From Microbacterium sp. MF43 (GTDB taxonomy: Bacteria > Actinomycetota > Actinomycetes > Actinomycetales > Microbacteriaceae): a stretch of 64,000 nucleotides of DNA. Under the pieces are notes generated by a model. That model was not told the origin of the DNA and did no database searches. It saw nothing but the letters and a program-made list of their open reading frames with translations. Within the stretch, counting starts at the first letter, position 1; each line of letters begins with the position of its first letter. Location of the stretch: positions 1 to 64,000 of the forward strand of contig NZ_JABBDY010000001.1 of the NCBI RefSeq assembly GCF_012847295.1, given 5' to 3'. Both the position numbers and the translations under genes were made by a program. Shown here piece by piece: positions 6,771-16,313 of this stretch.

Positions 6771-9700
6771 ATGACGTACACCATCCCCTCCGGTACCAGC
6801 GCCGATATCGCAGCACTTGCCGACGACGCCGTCGCGCTCGTGGAACACTGGCTGGCGGAGAGCCGGGACGTCCCTGTGGATGCCGCGGCGAACCGACTCG
6901 CCGGAGTGCTTCGTGATCCCAACGGCCTGGCCTTCACTGTCGGCTTCGTCGACGGTGTCGTCCGCCCGGAGGACTACGCGGTCGCGGCCGGCAATCTCCG
7001 GCGCCTCGTCCCACTCACACCGGCCTTCCTCCCCGCACCGCTGCGGGCCCTCATCCGCGCGGGGGCCGCGCTTGCCCCGGCTTTTCCCGGCATCGTGATT
7101 CCCCTCAGCAGGCGGGTTCTGCGCGAGTTGGTGCGGCACCTTATCGTCGACGCTCGCGACGCGAAACTCGGTAGCGCCATCAGCCGCATCCGCGCGACAG
7201 AAGGCACACGCCTCAACGTGAACCTTCTCGGCGAAGCTATTCTCGGCGAAGACGAGGCCTTTCGTCGTCTGGCCGGAACCCGGCGGCTGCTCGAGCGTCC
7301 AGACGTCGATTACGTGTCCATCAAGGTCTCGTCGACTGTCGCTCCGCACAGCCCGTGGGCCTTTGACGAGGCCGTTCGGCACGCTGCCGATGCCCTGGCA
7401 CCCCTCTACCGGATCGCGCTCGCTCGCGGCAAGTTCATCAACCTTGACATGGAGGAGTACAAGGACCTCGATCTCACGATCGCAGTCTTCACAAGCCTCC
7501 TCGAGCGGGACGAGTTTCGCGCTCTCCAAGCGGGAATCGTGCTGCAGGCCTACCTACCCGACGCGCTGGGCGCGATGATCAGGCTGCAGGAGTGGGCCAC
7601 CGCCAGACTCGCCGCGGGCGGGGCCCCGATCAAGGTGCGCGTCGTGAAGGGTGCGAACCTTCCCATGGAGCGAGTGGACGCCGAAATCCATGACTGGCCG
7701 CTCGCGACATGGCACAGCAAGCAGGCGTCCGATGCCTCGTACAAGGCCGTCTTGGATTACGCGCTGCATCCGGAGCGGGTGGCCGCGGTGCGCATCGGCG
7801 TCGCCGGCCATAACCTCTTCGACGTCGCACTGGCCTGGCTGCTGGCGAACAAGCGCGGCATAGCCGCGAGCGGGTCCGATCCGGCTGTCGAGTTCGAGAT
7901 GCTCCTGGGGATGGCGACGGCGCAAGCAGCGGTGGTGCGCCGGACGGTGGGTTCGCTGCTTCTCTACACGCCCGTGGTGCACCCGGCGGAGTTCGACGTC
8001 GCGATCGCCTATCTGATCCGCCGCCTCGAGGAAGGGGCGTCCGCCGAAAACTTCATGTCGGCCGTGTTCGATCTGGGGGCCGACCCCGAGCTGTTCGCAC
8101 GGGAGCGGCAACGGTTCCTGGCATCGGTGGGGACGATGCCGCGGGATGTGCCCGCACCGAACCGGAGTCAGGACCGTGCGCTGCCGTCCGCGCCCGCGTC
8201 GACCGACGGCTTCCGCAATACCGCCGACACTGACCCCAGCCTCGCCTCGAATCGCGCATGGGCGGACGGCATCCGCTCGCGCATGCGGGACTCGACCCTC
8301 GGCGTGTCGACCGTGCGTAACCACACGCTATCGCGCGCCGATGAGGTCGACGCCGTCGTCGACCGTGCCGTGCTCGCAGGCCGACGGTGGCGCTCGCTGG
8401 GCGCCGAGGCGCGAGCGGCCATCCTCCATCGCGCCGGCGACATCCTCGAATCGCGTCGCGCGGACCTGCTCGAGGTGATGGGGTCCGAGGCTGGGAAGGT
8501 GCTCGAACAAGGCGACCCCGAGGTCTCCGAGGCGATCGACTTCGCCCACTACTACGCCGAAAGCGCGAAACGCCACGCGCGGATCGACGGAGCCTCCCCC
8601 CGTCCGGTCCAGCTCACGGTCGTGACCCCGCCGTGGAACTTCCCCGTCGCCATCCCCGCGGGCTCCACGCTTGCGGCCCTCGCGGCAGGCTCACCAGTCA
8701 TCGTGAAGCCCGCTCGTCAGGCGTGCCGCAGTGGCGCTGTCATGGTCGAAGCCCTGTGGGAGGCGGGCGTGCCTCGCGATGTGCTGCAGTACGTGCAACT
8801 GGCGGACCGTCGACTGGGCGAGCAGCTTCTGACCAGCCCGGCCGTGGAGCGCGTCATCCTCACCGGCGGCTACGAAACCGCCGAGCTCTTCCGCAGCATC
8901 CGACCCGATCTGCCGCTGCTCGCCGAGACCAGCGGAAAGAACGCAATCATCGTGACGCCGAGCGCGGACCTCGATCTCGCGGCCAAGGACGTGGCGTACT
9001 CGGCTTTCGGTCATGCCGGGCAGAAGTGCTCAGCCGCATCGCTCGTCGTGCTCGTGGGGACCGTCGCCACCAGCGAACGCTTTCGCCGTCAGCTCCTCGA
9101 TGCCGTGGGCTCGTACCGGGTGGGGGATCCCAGTGACAGCTCGAGTCGCATCGGTCCGCTCATCGGCCCAGCCAACGGCAAGCTGCTACACGCGCTCACC
9201 ACCCTCGAGGCCGGCGAGACATGGTTGATGAAGCCCGAACAGCTGGACGATGAGGGTCAGTTGTGGCGTCCAGGCATCCGGGACGGAGTCCGACCGGGAA
9301 GCCCATTCCACCTGACGGAGTACTTCGGGCCGGTGCTCGGCATCATGACCGCCGAGTCGCTCGATGAAGCGATCGCGATCGTCAACGCCATCAACTACGG
9401 CCTCACCTCCGGCCTGCACTCGCTGGACGATGACGAGATCGCCCGCTGGATGTCCTGCGTGCAGGCGGGGAACCTGTACGTCAATCGCGGGACGACCGGA
9501 GCGATCGTCCAGCGTCAGCCGTTCGGCGGCTGGAAGAAGGCCGCAGTGGGGGCCGGCGCGAAGGCGGGCGGACCGAACTACCTGATCGGACTGTCCCGGT
9601 GGGAAGACGTCCCGATCGCCGCCGCGGCGCCGCGCGACGCACTGTCTCGGGCAGCGCTGCGTGCCGCGGCGGGTCTTCCATCGGAGCAGAGGGCTTGGCT

Positions 9701-10244
9701 CGCGGGCGCACTGTCGACGGATGTCGCGGTGTGGGAGGCGGAGTACGGAGTGGTGCGCGACGCGACGGGGCTGCAGACCGAGCAGAACGCGCTGCGCTAC
9801 CAGGCTGTGCCCGTGACCGTCCGCGTCGAGGATCCCGCCGTCACGGGCCGGCTCGCGCACGCAATCCGCGTCGCGGCGGCCGCTCTGCGCACAGGAGCCT
9901 CGCTGACGATGAGCGTGGGCACCAGCTTGCCATCCGACGTGGCTACCTGGCTGGAAGATGCCGGCGTGGTCGCCGCCGTCGAGGCGGCGCCCTCGTGGGC
10001 GGAGCGAGCGCAGAACCTGGCCGAGCGCGGCGGCCGAGTACGCCTGCTCGGTGCGTCCGCGGCCGATTTCGCCGCCGTCGCGGGTGGCTCGCCCGCGGTC
10101 GCCGTATATGACGGCGCGGTCGTGTCGGCCGGCCGGATCGAGATGCTGACGTTCCTGCGCGAGCAGGCCGTGTCGATCTCGGCGCATCGCTTCGGCACGC
10201 CACGCCGCGTGGTCGTTCCGGTGCTCGCCCCTTCTCACCGATGA
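6771..10244 (+). CDS. putA: bifunctional proline dehydrogenase / glutamate-semialdehyde dehydrogenase
   Basis: A 1157-residue fusion enzyme that oxidises proline to pyrroline-5-carboxylate (FAD domain) and then to glutamate (NAD domain). The N-terminal half holds the proline dehydrogenase barrel: YVSIKVSS near residue 185, INLDMEEYKDLDLT, and KVRVVKGANLPME near 289. The second half is the aldehyde dehydrogenase: TVVTPPWNFPVAIPAG, TGGYETAELF, and the catalytic cysteine in HAGQKCSAAS near 753. About 170 further residues after the catalytic domain are divergent. ATG 6771 is chosen because AGGAAG lies 6 bases upstream; the reading frame is open further upstream, but that part overlaps the regulator gene. 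There is no N-terminal DNA-binding domain, so regulation falls to the divergent LysR protein. Confidence 0.93.
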   Translation: MTYTIPSGTSADIAALADDAVALVEHWLAESRDVPVDAAANRLAGVLRDPNGLAFTVGFVDGVVRPEDYAVAAGNLRRLVPLTPAFLPAPLRALIRAGAALAPAFPGIVIPLSRRVLRELVRHLIVDARDAKLGSAISRIRATEGTRLNVNLLGEAILGEDEAFRRLAGTRRLLERPDVDYVSIKVSSTVAPHSPWAFDEAVRHAADALAPLYRIALARGKFINLDMEEYKDLDLTIAVFTSLLERDEFRALQAGIVLQAYLPDALGAMIRLQEWATARLAAGGAPIKVRVVKGANLPMERVDAEIHDWPLATWHSKQASDASYKAVLDYALHPERVAAVRIGVAGHNLFDVALAWLLANKRGIAASGSDPAVEFEMLLGMATAQAAVVRRTVGSLLLYTPVVHPAEFDVAIAYLIRRLEEGASAENFMSAVFDLGADPELFARERQRFLASVGTMPRDVPAPNRSQDRALPSAPASTDGFRNTADTDPSLASNRAWADGIRSRMRDSTLGVSTVRNHTLSRADEVDAVVDRAVLAGRRWRSLGAEARAAILHRAGDILESRRADLLEVMGSEAGKVLEQGDPEVSEAIDFAHYYAESAKRHARIDGASPRPVQLTVVTPPWNFPVAIPAGSTLAALAAGSPVIVKPARQACRSGAVMVEALWEAGVPRDVLQYVQLADRRLGEQLLTSPAVERVILTGGYETAELFRSIRPDLPLLAETSGKNAIIVTPSADLDLAAKDVAYSAFGHAGQKCSAASLVVLVGTVATSERFRRQLLDAVGSYRVGDPSDSSSRIGPLIGPANGKLLHALTTLEAGETWLMKPEQLDDEGQLWRPGIRDGVRPGSPFHLTEYFGPVLGIMTAESLDEAIAIVNAINYGLTSGLHSLDDDEIARWMSCVQAGNLYVNRGTTGAIVQRQPFGGWKKAAVGAGAKAGGPNYLIGLSRWEDVPIAAAAPRDALSRAALRAAAGLPSEQRAWLAGALSTDVAVWEAEYGVVRDATGLQTEQNALRYQAVPVTVRVEDPAVTGRLAHAIRVAAAALRTGASLTMSVGTSLPSDVATWLEDAGVVAAVEAAPSWAERAQNLAERGGRVRLLGASAADFAAVAGGSPAVAVYDGAVVSAGRIEMLTFLREQAVSISAHRFGTPRRVVVPVLAPSHR

Positions 10245-10272
10245 ACGGGGTATGCGTCGGCGGCGCTCGCAT

Positions 10273-10287
10273 ACATACGCATACACT
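10273..10287. promoter_or_regulatory. LacI-type operator, site 1 (before the first SnoaL-like gene)
   Basis: ACATACGCATACACT lies 47 bases before the start at 10334. It matches the site at 24177-24191 at 14 of 15 bases and shares the ATACGYAT centre with the sites near 12540, 14935 and 23055. Central CG with flanking dyad symmetry is typical of LacI-family operators. Confidence 0.7.
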
Positions 10288-10333
10288 TGGTTCGGGGAGC
10301 GGTCCCGCACCCGGCTCGCAGAGGAGAGATGTC

Positions 10334-11398
10334 ATGGATGCCATCGGTCGCGCGTCGGACAAGCTGACAATCGTGAAGCTGCTCATCGCGCTCGCAGACG
10401 CCGACGCAGGCGGAGCGAGGAAGGCGCTGGCGGAGCACTGCCACGAAGACGCGGTCTTCGAGGTGTTCCATCCGTTCAACACCCTTCGCGGAGTCGGCCA
10501 AGCCGCCGACGGATTCTTTGAGCCGCTCAAGGCATCGTTCCCCGACTACGAGCACCGGCTGGGACTGTGCATCGCCGACGTATACGAGGGTCGCAACGTG
10601 GTGTCGACGCTCGGGCATCTAATGGGCACATGGTCGGAGCACTGGCTCGGCATCCCCGCGACACACGGCCTGACGTTCCTGCGATTCGGGCTGAACGCCG
10701 TCATGGAAGAGGGGAAGGTCGCCAAGGCGTACATCCTCTTCGATGCTGTCGACGTGATGAGGCAGGCGGGACGCTATCCGTTCCGCGCGATGCCCGGGAG
10801 TGCGGAGCAGTGGCCCCTCCCCCCGATCGACACGGGCGCGACCGCGCTCGGGCACGACGGCGACCTCGGCGGGCGGACGCTACGGATCGTGCGCGAGATG
10901 CAGGGGAGCCTCGGCTCGGGGTCGGAGCTGGCCGACCACGTCCTCACCGTCGACCACAGTCCGCACTGGCACACGAACATGAACTGGTACGGTCCGGCGG
11001 GAATCGGCTCCACCCGCGGGCAGAGGGGATTCGACGACTACCACGGCGCGCTGTTCATCCAGGCGTTCCCTGACCGCACGGGCTTCCCCCGTTCGCCGGG
11101 AGGGCCCGAAGAAGCGCCCGGCCACTACATCCAGGCGGGAGACGGCAGGTTCGCCGTAACGGGCGGCTGGCCGTCCCTGCACGGCACGCACAGTGGGGGA
11201 CAGTGGCTGGGGATGCCGCCGACGCGCCGCCGGATCGAGATGCGCGTCGCGGACTGGTACCGCGTCGACGAGGACGACAAGCTGATCGACAACTGGGTGC
11301 TGATCGACGTGCTCCACATGCTCGCGCAGATGGGCTACGACGTGCTCGACGACCTCACCTTCATGGTCGACCCTCGCAAGCCGCGCTGGATCGCCTGA
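10334..11398 (+). CDS. tandem SnoaL/NTF2-like protein, subfamily A
   Basis: A 354-residue soluble protein made of two NTF2-fold (SnoaL-like) domains. The first covers about residues 10-150 (HEDAVFEVFHPFNTLRGVGQ, GLTFLRFGLNAVMEEGKV) and the second about 190-345 (NMNWYGPAGIGS, then DDKLIDNWVLIDVLHMLAQMGY). SnoaL-like folds bind small hydrophobic or polyketide-like ligands in a conical pocket, and some are cyclases, isomerases or hydrolases; nothing here fixes the reaction. It is homologous to 19122-20132 (shared WYGPAGIG and the W..IDLLH..GLDVL ending). ATG 10334 follows GAGGAGAG. It stands alone behind a LacI-type operator and ends at a strong hairpin. No signal peptide, so cytoplasmic. Confidence 0.75.
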   Translation: MDAIGRASDKLTIVKLLIALADADAGGARKALAEHCHEDAVFEVFHPFNTLRGVGQAADGFFEPLKASFPDYEHRLGLCIADVYEGRNVVSTLGHLMGTWSEHWLGIPATHGLTFLRFGLNAVMEEGKVAKAYILFDAVDVMRQAGRYPFRAMPGSAEQWPLPPIDTGATALGHDGDLGGRTLRIVREMQGSLGSGSELADHVLTVDHSPHWHTNMNWYGPAGIGSTRGQRGFDDYHGALFIQAFPDRTGFPRSPGGPEEAPGHYIQAGDGRFAVTGGWPSLHGTHSGGQWLGMPPTRRRIEMRVADWYRVDEDDKLIDNWVLIDVLHMLAQMGYDVLDDLTFMVDPRKPRWIA

Positions 11399-11417
11399 GC
11401 CAGAGGGTCGCGTGAAC

Positions 11418-11454
11418 GCGCCCGTCGCGGATCGCGGGGATCCGCGACGGGCGC
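11418..11454. terminator. bidirectional terminator between convergent SnoaL-like genes
   Basis: GCGCCCGTCGCGGAT pairs with ATCCGCGACGGGCGC across a short loop, followed by TTCTTA on the plus strand. It serves the convergent genes ending at 11398 and 11458. Confidence 0.85.
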
Positions 11455-11457
11455 TTC

Positions 11458-12528
11458 TTACCGAGCCAAGGGCGCGGCGGGGTTCGCCCGCAGCTGCTCG
11501 ATCTGCACGCGCAGAGCGAGCTCGTCGTACACGCGATGCTCCCGATGGATGCTGCCGGACTCGACGAGGAACTGCGAAGCGCCGATGATCTGCACGGGAA
11601 GGCCGGTGGCGGCTCCGTACACCCCGTAGCCCGAGTACGAGCCCTCCAGCAGCCAGATCGCGGTGATCCGGCGACCGGCTCGGGCCGAGTCGTGCGCGCA
11701 GATGTCGAGGACGCGCATCCGCACGTCGGGGAACGCGGAGTGGATGTCCAGCGTCTCCGTCGAGTACTGCGCAATCCCCTGCAGGGTGCGTCCGCGCGAG
11801 GTGTGCAGGACGACGTCCTTGCCGAAGTGGTCGGCCAGGCGGTCGTGCCGGTGCGTGTTCCACACCGCGTCCATGGCGGCGAGAACCCGCTGGCAGTCGT
11901 CGTCGGCCGCGGTGCGCGGACGGTCGCCGGACACCCCCGCGCGCAGCGGGTCGGCGGGGATCGCAAGTTCGAGGGGTCGCCACGCGGATCGCTCTGCCAT
12001 CTCCAGCGACAGCCGCTCCAGGTCGAAGCCGAGATCCGTGACAAGGCGCGCCTCATCGCGCACGACCCACTCCTCGACAATCCGGCCGTCCCTCACGAGG
12101 CAGTGTGCCAGCGCGCGCTTCTCGAAATGACGACCCGTCGGCGGCCCGTACTCCGTCCAACCCGTGTTGGTGCCTGTGCTGTAGACGCGATGCGCCGAGA
12201 CGAAGCCGCCTCCGCGCTGCTCCCAGACGACATCCTCACCGAAGCCCACTTCGTCGGGGAATGAGCGGATGCTCTGCAGCGTCCCCTGGACGACGGGCTG
12301 GACGCCGCGTGAGGTTCCGTACGCCCCGTGCAGGACGACGTCCTCCGCGTAGTAGCGCGAATAGATCAGCCCCACTCCCCGGTCGACCCAGATCTCGTCC
12401 GTGCAGCGGAGGATGTACTCCTCCACGCTGCTGAACGGGGCGAAGGCGCTCGTGGGAAGCGAGGGGGAGTCCTGCGCGGATTCGGTCTGTGTGGTGAGCC
12501 GCGAGTCGGCGTGCACATCGGTTCGCAT
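11458..12528 (-). CDS. tandem SnoaL/NTF2-like protein, subfamily B
   Basis: A 356-residue protein with two NTF2-like domains (about 35-170 and 215-345). Diagnostic stretches are DEIWVDRGVGLIYSRYY, VLHGAYGTSRG, EDVVWEQRG, RIVEEWVVRDEA, then YGAATGLPVQIIGASQF and VYDELALRVQIEQL. The same pattern recurs in the product of 24248-25228, and more loosely in that of 18160-19122, so three paralogues of this subfamily exist in 14 kb. The first 30 residues are poorly conserved, so the true start could be internal. It is transcribed away from a LacI gene, with an operator in between. Reaction unknown; the repeated E-E-W and D-E-L-A-L-R features may mark the ligand pocket, which is inference. Confidence 0.75.
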   Translation of the reverse strand: MRTDVHADSRLTTQTESAQDSPSLPTSAFAPFSSVEEYILRCTDEIWVDRGVGLIYSRYYAEDVVLHGAYGTSRGVQPVVQGTLQSIRSFPDEVGFGEDVVWEQRGGGFVSAHRVYSTGTNTGWTEYGPPTGRHFEKRALAHCLVRDGRIVEEWVVRDEARLVTDLGFDLERLSLEMAERSAWRPLELAIPADPLRAGVSGDRPRTAADDDCQRVLAAMDAVWNTHRHDRLADHFGKDVVLHTSRGRTLQGIAQYSTETLDIHSAFPDVRMRVLDICAHDSARAGRRITAIWLLEGSYSGYGVYGAATGLPVQIIGASQFLVESGSIHREHRVYDELALRVQIEQLRANPAAPLAR

Positions 12529-12536
12529 TCATCTAC

Positions 12537-12552
12537 AGTATACGTATGCATG
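12537..12552. promoter_or_regulatory. LacI-type operator, site 2 (divergent promoter)
   Basis: AGTATACGTATGCATG, with the dyad centred on ACGT, lies between the divergent starts at 12528 and 12593. Its reverse complement (TGCATACGTATACT) lines up with the sites at 10273 and 24177. Confidence 0.7.
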
Positions 12553-12592
12553 CCGCATTACCAGAGTGGGCGGTGCAGGGAGGGGTGCGGCG

Positions 12593-13594
12593 ATGGCGGT
12601 GACCAGTCACGATGTCGCCCGTCTGGCCGGCGTGTCGCAGGCCACGGTCTCCCGTGCGCTGCGGGACGACCCGCGGGTGTCGCAGCAGACGAGGAATGCC
12701 GTGGCCGAGGCCGCGCAGGCGCTCGGGTACGTGCGGAGCGAGATCGGCCGCAGCCTCTCCACCCGGTCAACGCATCAGATCGCGATGGTCGCCGACCTCG
12801 ACAACGCGCTCTACCCCAGGTTGGTTGCGCCTCTTCACGATGCGCTGATGCACCGCGGCTACCGGATGGTGGTGCTCGCCGAGCGCGGGGACGAGATGGC
12901 CGCGTTCACCCGGCTGTTGGACGGCTCGGTCGACGGCGCGGTGCTCACCACGTCACAGCTGCGTTCATCGCTGCCCTTCATGCTGCGCACCAAGCAGTTC
13001 CCCTTCGTGCAGATGAATCGCATCAGCGATCTCGCCGAGGCCGACAGCGTGACCGCCGACAACAGCGCGGGAGCCGCAGCGGTCGCCGGGCTTCTCGCGG
13101 CCCAGGGGCACAAGCGCATCGGGGTCCTGGCGGGGCCGGACACCACGAGCAGCTCGCGAGACCGCGAGGCGGGCTTCCGCGAGGCGCTCGACAAGCGCGG
13201 GATCGATCTGCCGTCGCGCCGCGTGGCGCGCGGCGAGTTCACCTACGGCGACGGCAGCCGTGGACTTCGCGAGCTGATGTCGGGGGATGACCGACCGACG
13301 GCCGTCTTCTGCGTCACAGATCTGCTCGCGGTGGGGGCTCTCCACGAGGCGCACGTCATGGGACTTCGCGTGCCGGAGGACGTCTCGATCGTCGGGTTCG
13401 ACGATCTCGAGCTCGCTGCGTGGCCGGGAATCAATCTCACCACGGTGCGGGTCGACTTCCTCCGCATGGCGGAGCTCGCCGCGGACCTGATCCTCGATCG
13501 CCTCATCGTCGGAAGGGCCGCGCCCACGAGGCATCACGTTTTGCCGACCGAGCTGATCCTGCGCGGCACCCATCGGTCGCGGCTAGCACGGTGA
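12593..13594 (+). CDS. LacI-family transcriptional repressor 1
   Basis: A 333-residue LacI/GalR protein. The HTH (TSHDVARLAGVSQATVSRALRDDPRVSQQTR) is at residues 3-34 and is followed by the hinge helix region (GRSLSTRSTHQIAMV). The periplasmic-binding-type effector domain runs from about 60, with VAGLLAAQGHKRIGVLAGPD and the C-terminal DVSIVGFDDLELAAWPGINLTTVR. ATG 12593 is used, since it puts the HTH at the very N-terminus. Its recognition helix (SQATVSRALRDD) is close to that of the second LacI at 23132 (SQPTVSRALRDD), which agrees with the two sharing one operator type. Length normal. Inducer unknown. Confidence 0.9.
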   Translation: MAVTSHDVARLAGVSQATVSRALRDDPRVSQQTRNAVAEAAQALGYVRSEIGRSLSTRSTHQIAMVADLDNALYPRLVAPLHDALMHRGYRMVVLAERGDEMAAFTRLLDGSVDGAVLTTSQLRSSLPFMLRTKQFPFVQMNRISDLAEADSVTADNSAGAAAVAGLLAAQGHKRIGVLAGPDTTSSSRDREAGFREALDKRGIDLPSRRVARGEFTYGDGSRGLRELMSGDDRPTAVFCVTDLLAVGALHEAHVMGLRVPEDVSIVGFDDLELAAWPGINLTTVRVDFLRMAELAADLILDRLIVGRAAPTRHHVLPTELILRGTHRSRLAR

Positions 13595-13667
13595 ACCGGG
13601 CCGCGCACGACCCGACAACACGGCACCGCGACGCGCGCGGTGCTGACAAGAATAGAGAGGTGACGCT

Positions 13668-14696
13668 GTGACGTCATACGTGGGAGTCGTGGACATGCTG
13701 CGGTGGATCGCACAGACCGGCCCCGAGCGCATCATGACCGAGATGGCCGACGCCATCGAGGGCGACTTCCGGCGGTGGGAGTCGTTCGACAAAACCCACA
13801 GGGTGGCGAGTCACACTCCGTTCGGAGTCATCGAGCTGATGCCCATCAGCGACGCGGACGTCTACGCCTTCAAGTACGTGAACGGGCATCCGTTCAACCC
13901 CGCCCGTGGGTTCCAGACCGTCACGGCGTTCGGCGTTCTCGCCGACGTCCACAACGGATACCCGGTCTTCCTGGCGGAGATGACGCTGCTGACGGCGCTG
14001 CGGACGGCGGCCACCTCGGCGATGGTGGCCCGGACTCTCGCGCGCCCCGAGGCGCGGACCATGGCGATGATCGGCGCGGGCAGCCAGGCGGAGTTCCAGG
14101 CGCTGGCGTTCCGCGGGGTGCTGGGCATCGACCACCTGCGTGTCTACGACGTGGATCCGGCCGCCACCGAGAAGCTGATGCGCAATCTGGTCCCGAGAGG
14201 GTTCGAGGTCATTCCGTGCGCCTCCGCAGCCGAGGCCGCACGGGGCGCCGACATCGTCACCACGTGCACGGCGGACAAGGCAGTCGCCCGGGTGCTCGCC
14301 GACTCGAACGTCGCTCCAGGGATGCATATCAACGCGATCGGCGGCGATTGCCCCGGCAAGACGGAGTTGGATCCGGCGATCCTCGAGCGCGGCCCCGTGT
14401 TCGTCGAGTACGAGCCGCAGACCCGGATCGAGGGGGAGATCCAGGCAGTGGAGCCGGACTTCCCGGTGACGGAGTTCTGGCGCGTGCTGAACGGATCCGC
14501 ACCGGGGCGGACCCACAGCGAGCAGATCACGATCTTCGATTCGGTGGGCTTCGCGATCGAGGACTTCTCGGCGCTTCGTCACCTTCGCGCAGGCGTGGCC
14601 GGCACGCAGCTCGAGCAGACCCTCGATCTCGTCGCGTCCCCCGAGGACCCGAAGGATCTGTTCGGGATGACGAACCTTCCCGTTCCCGTCGGCTGA
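13668..14696 (+). CDS. ornithine cyclodeaminase / mu-crystallin family protein
   Basis: A 342-residue protein of the ornithine cyclodeaminase family. It has an N-terminal dimerisation part, then a Rossmann segment MAMIGAGSQAEFQALAFRG (about residues 125-143), ARTMAMIGAG for NAD binding, and GMHINAIGGDCPGKTELDP near 220-240, where family members bind substrate and place the catalytic Asp. Members deaminate ornithine to proline, or reduce ketimines or dehydrogenate other amino acids; the sequence alone does not choose. Start GTG 13668 follows GAGAGGTGA. It is 73 bp downstream of the LacI gene in the same direction, so it is probably cotranscribed with it. A link to PutA through proline is possible but unproven. 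Confidence 0.85.
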   Translation: MTSYVGVVDMLRWIAQTGPERIMTEMADAIEGDFRRWESFDKTHRVASHTPFGVIELMPISDADVYAFKYVNGHPFNPARGFQTVTAFGVLADVHNGYPVFLAEMTLLTALRTAATSAMVARTLARPEARTMAMIGAGSQAEFQALAFRGVLGIDHLRVYDVDPAATEKLMRNLVPRGFEVIPCASAAEAARGADIVTTCTADKAVARVLADSNVAPGMHINAIGGDCPGKTELDPAILERGPVFVEYEPQTRIEGEIQAVEPDFPVTEFWRVLNGSAPGRTHSEQITIFDSVGFAIEDFSALRHLRAGVAGTQLEQTLDLVASPEDPKDLFGMTNLPVPVG

Positions 14697-14828
14697 GGCC
14701 GTCGCGCGCGGCACACGCACGGCCGTCGACGCGAGCTTCATTCAGCCAAGCCAGGGATACTACCTGCGGCGCAGTCGTGACGGCGACCCGGCCTGATCAC
14801 TCTCCCGCGCCATCGCGCGCCATCCTGG

Positions 14829-14859
14829 GTGCATACAACGTGCATACGGGTGCACATAC
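14829..14859. promoter_or_regulatory. GTGCATAC direct repeats upstream of the transporter operon
   Basis: GTGCATAC occurs at 14829-14836 and again at 14840-14847, with a third imperfect copy (GTGCACATAC) ending at 14859. These match one half of the operator found elsewhere in the cluster and may add cooperative sites to the one at 14930. Confidence 0.45.
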
Positions 14860-14929
14860 TGGATTCACTCTCTCGAATCCCGATATTCCGCCCCTGTTGG
14901 CCTTGACGGAGTGGGGTGAATAATGTTCA

Positions 14930-14945
14930 GATATACGTATTCATG
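14930..14945. promoter_or_regulatory. LacI-type operator, site 3 (before the binding-protein gene)
   Basis: GATATACGTATTCATG contains the shared ATACGTAT centre, 24 bases before the start at 14969, where it would overlap the transcription start region. Confidence 0.6.
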
Positions 14946-14968
14946 AATCCGAAACAAGGAGGTTTCCG

Positions 14969-16285
14969 ATGGCACGATCACTCAAGATGGCGGGGATGAC
15001 CGCGGCGGGCGCGATGTCCGTCGTTCTCGTTCTGACCGCGTGCGGCGCCGGATCACGTTCCGGCGCACAGTCCGTCGACGCCGTCGACTGCGAGTTTCCC
15101 GAGCAGGACCCGGCGGTCAAGGTCAACGTCCTCGCCTACAGCTCTTCCGCGACCGACCCCTTCACGAACATGATGGTCGCCAGCTGCTCCAAGGACGGGG
15201 TGGAGGTCGCGCACGCGCCGATCGACTTCAGCGGTCAGTACACGAAGACCGCGACGACCCTAGCCGGTGACACGGGCACCTACGACATCATCGAGATGTA
15301 TTCGGGAGCCGTGCCGAGGTACGGGTCGACCGGAGCGCTGCTGGACCTGAACGACCTGTTCGAGCAGTACGCCGAGTCGCACGACCTCGACGAGCTGGCC
15401 CCGGCGATGCTCGAGGGACTGTCCCACGACGGCAAACTCTACGCGCTGCCCACGCAGGCCAACGTCTTCACGCTCGCCTACCGGGAGGACATCTACGAGG
15501 ACCTGGGCCTCGATGCGCCCGAGACCTACGCGGACGTCCTCGAGGATGCGAAGGTCATCCAGGAGAAGGGCGGCATCAAGTACCCCGTCGCGCTCCCGTT
15601 CGCCGACAGCACGTCGACGCTCTACGAAGGCACTCTCGCTTCCCAGGGCGCGACCTACGTCGATCCCGAGACCGGCGAGCCCACATTCCTCTCCGATGAG
15701 GCGAACAGCGGCCTGAGTGCACTGGCCGACCTCGCCCCGTATATGGACCCGCAGGTGATCTCGTTCGATCAGCCCCGGGTGCAGCAGCAGCTGTTCAACG
15801 GCACGGCGGCCATCGGCATCATGTACTCCGGCCGGCTGTCGGACCTCGCGGACCCCGAAGTTTCGCAGTACCCCGATGCCTTCGCGTATGCGCCCGCGCC
15901 GTCGGTCGAGCCCGGCGGGAAGACCAGCTCGATCCTCTCCGTGGACGGATGGTCCATCCCGAACAACACCAAGATCGACCCCGATCTGCTCTTCCGGCTG
16001 ATGGTCGCCTCGATCACCGAGGAGGCCTCGGAGCAGGCGGTGCCGCACGCCTATCCGGCTCGCGTCGACGTCGTGACCGAACGGAACACTCCGTACGCCG
16101 AGGCAGTGGAGGCAGCGCTCGCCAACGGCGCCGGCACTCCGCCGATGGAGACCTGGCTGGGTACGGTGCAGAGCGACACGTCCGCACTGCTTCAGCGCGC
16201 GATCACGGGCCAGTCCTCGGTCGAGGACGCGCTCGCTGCGGCGCAGAAGGCCGCGGCGCCCGCGATCAGCGGATCCGCCGGATAG
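14969..16285 (+). CDS. ABC transporter solute-binding lipoprotein (MalE-like, CUT1)
   Basis: A 438-residue extracellular binding protein. The signal peptide is of lipoprotein type, with hydrophobic residues 7-26 and a lipobox at LVLTACGA, so it is tethered to the membrane by the cysteine at about residue 26. The mature part has the family-1 binding-protein pattern, such as VNVFTLAYREDIYEDLGLDAPETY and a C-terminal run of helices. AGGAGG lies a few bases before ATG 14969. It heads an operon of two permeases and two SnoaL-like proteins, so its ligand is presumably the cluster's substrate, probably a sugar-like or glycosylated compound. No ATPase is encoded nearby. Confidence 0.9.
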   Translation: MARSLKMAGMTAAGAMSVVLVLTACGAGSRSGAQSVDAVDCEFPEQDPAVKVNVLAYSSSATDPFTNMMVASCSKDGVEVAHAPIDFSGQYTKTATTLAGDTGTYDIIEMYSGAVPRYGSTGALLDLNDLFEQYAESHDLDELAPAMLEGLSHDGKLYALPTQANVFTLAYREDIYEDLGLDAPETYADVLEDAKVIQEKGGIKYPVALPFADSTSTLYEGTLASQGATYVDPETGEPTFLSDEANSGLSALADLAPYMDPQVISFDQPRVQQQLFNGTAAIGIMYSGRLSDLADPEVSQYPDAFAYAPAPSVEPGGKTSSILSVDGWSIPNNTKIDPDLLFRLMVASITEEASEQAVPHAYPARVDVVTERNTPYAEAVEAALANGAGTPPMETWLGTVQSDTSALLQRAITGQSSVEDALAAAQKAAAPAISGSAG

Positions 16286-16313
16286 ATCTCGGGAACGCGA
16301 GAAGGAGACGGGA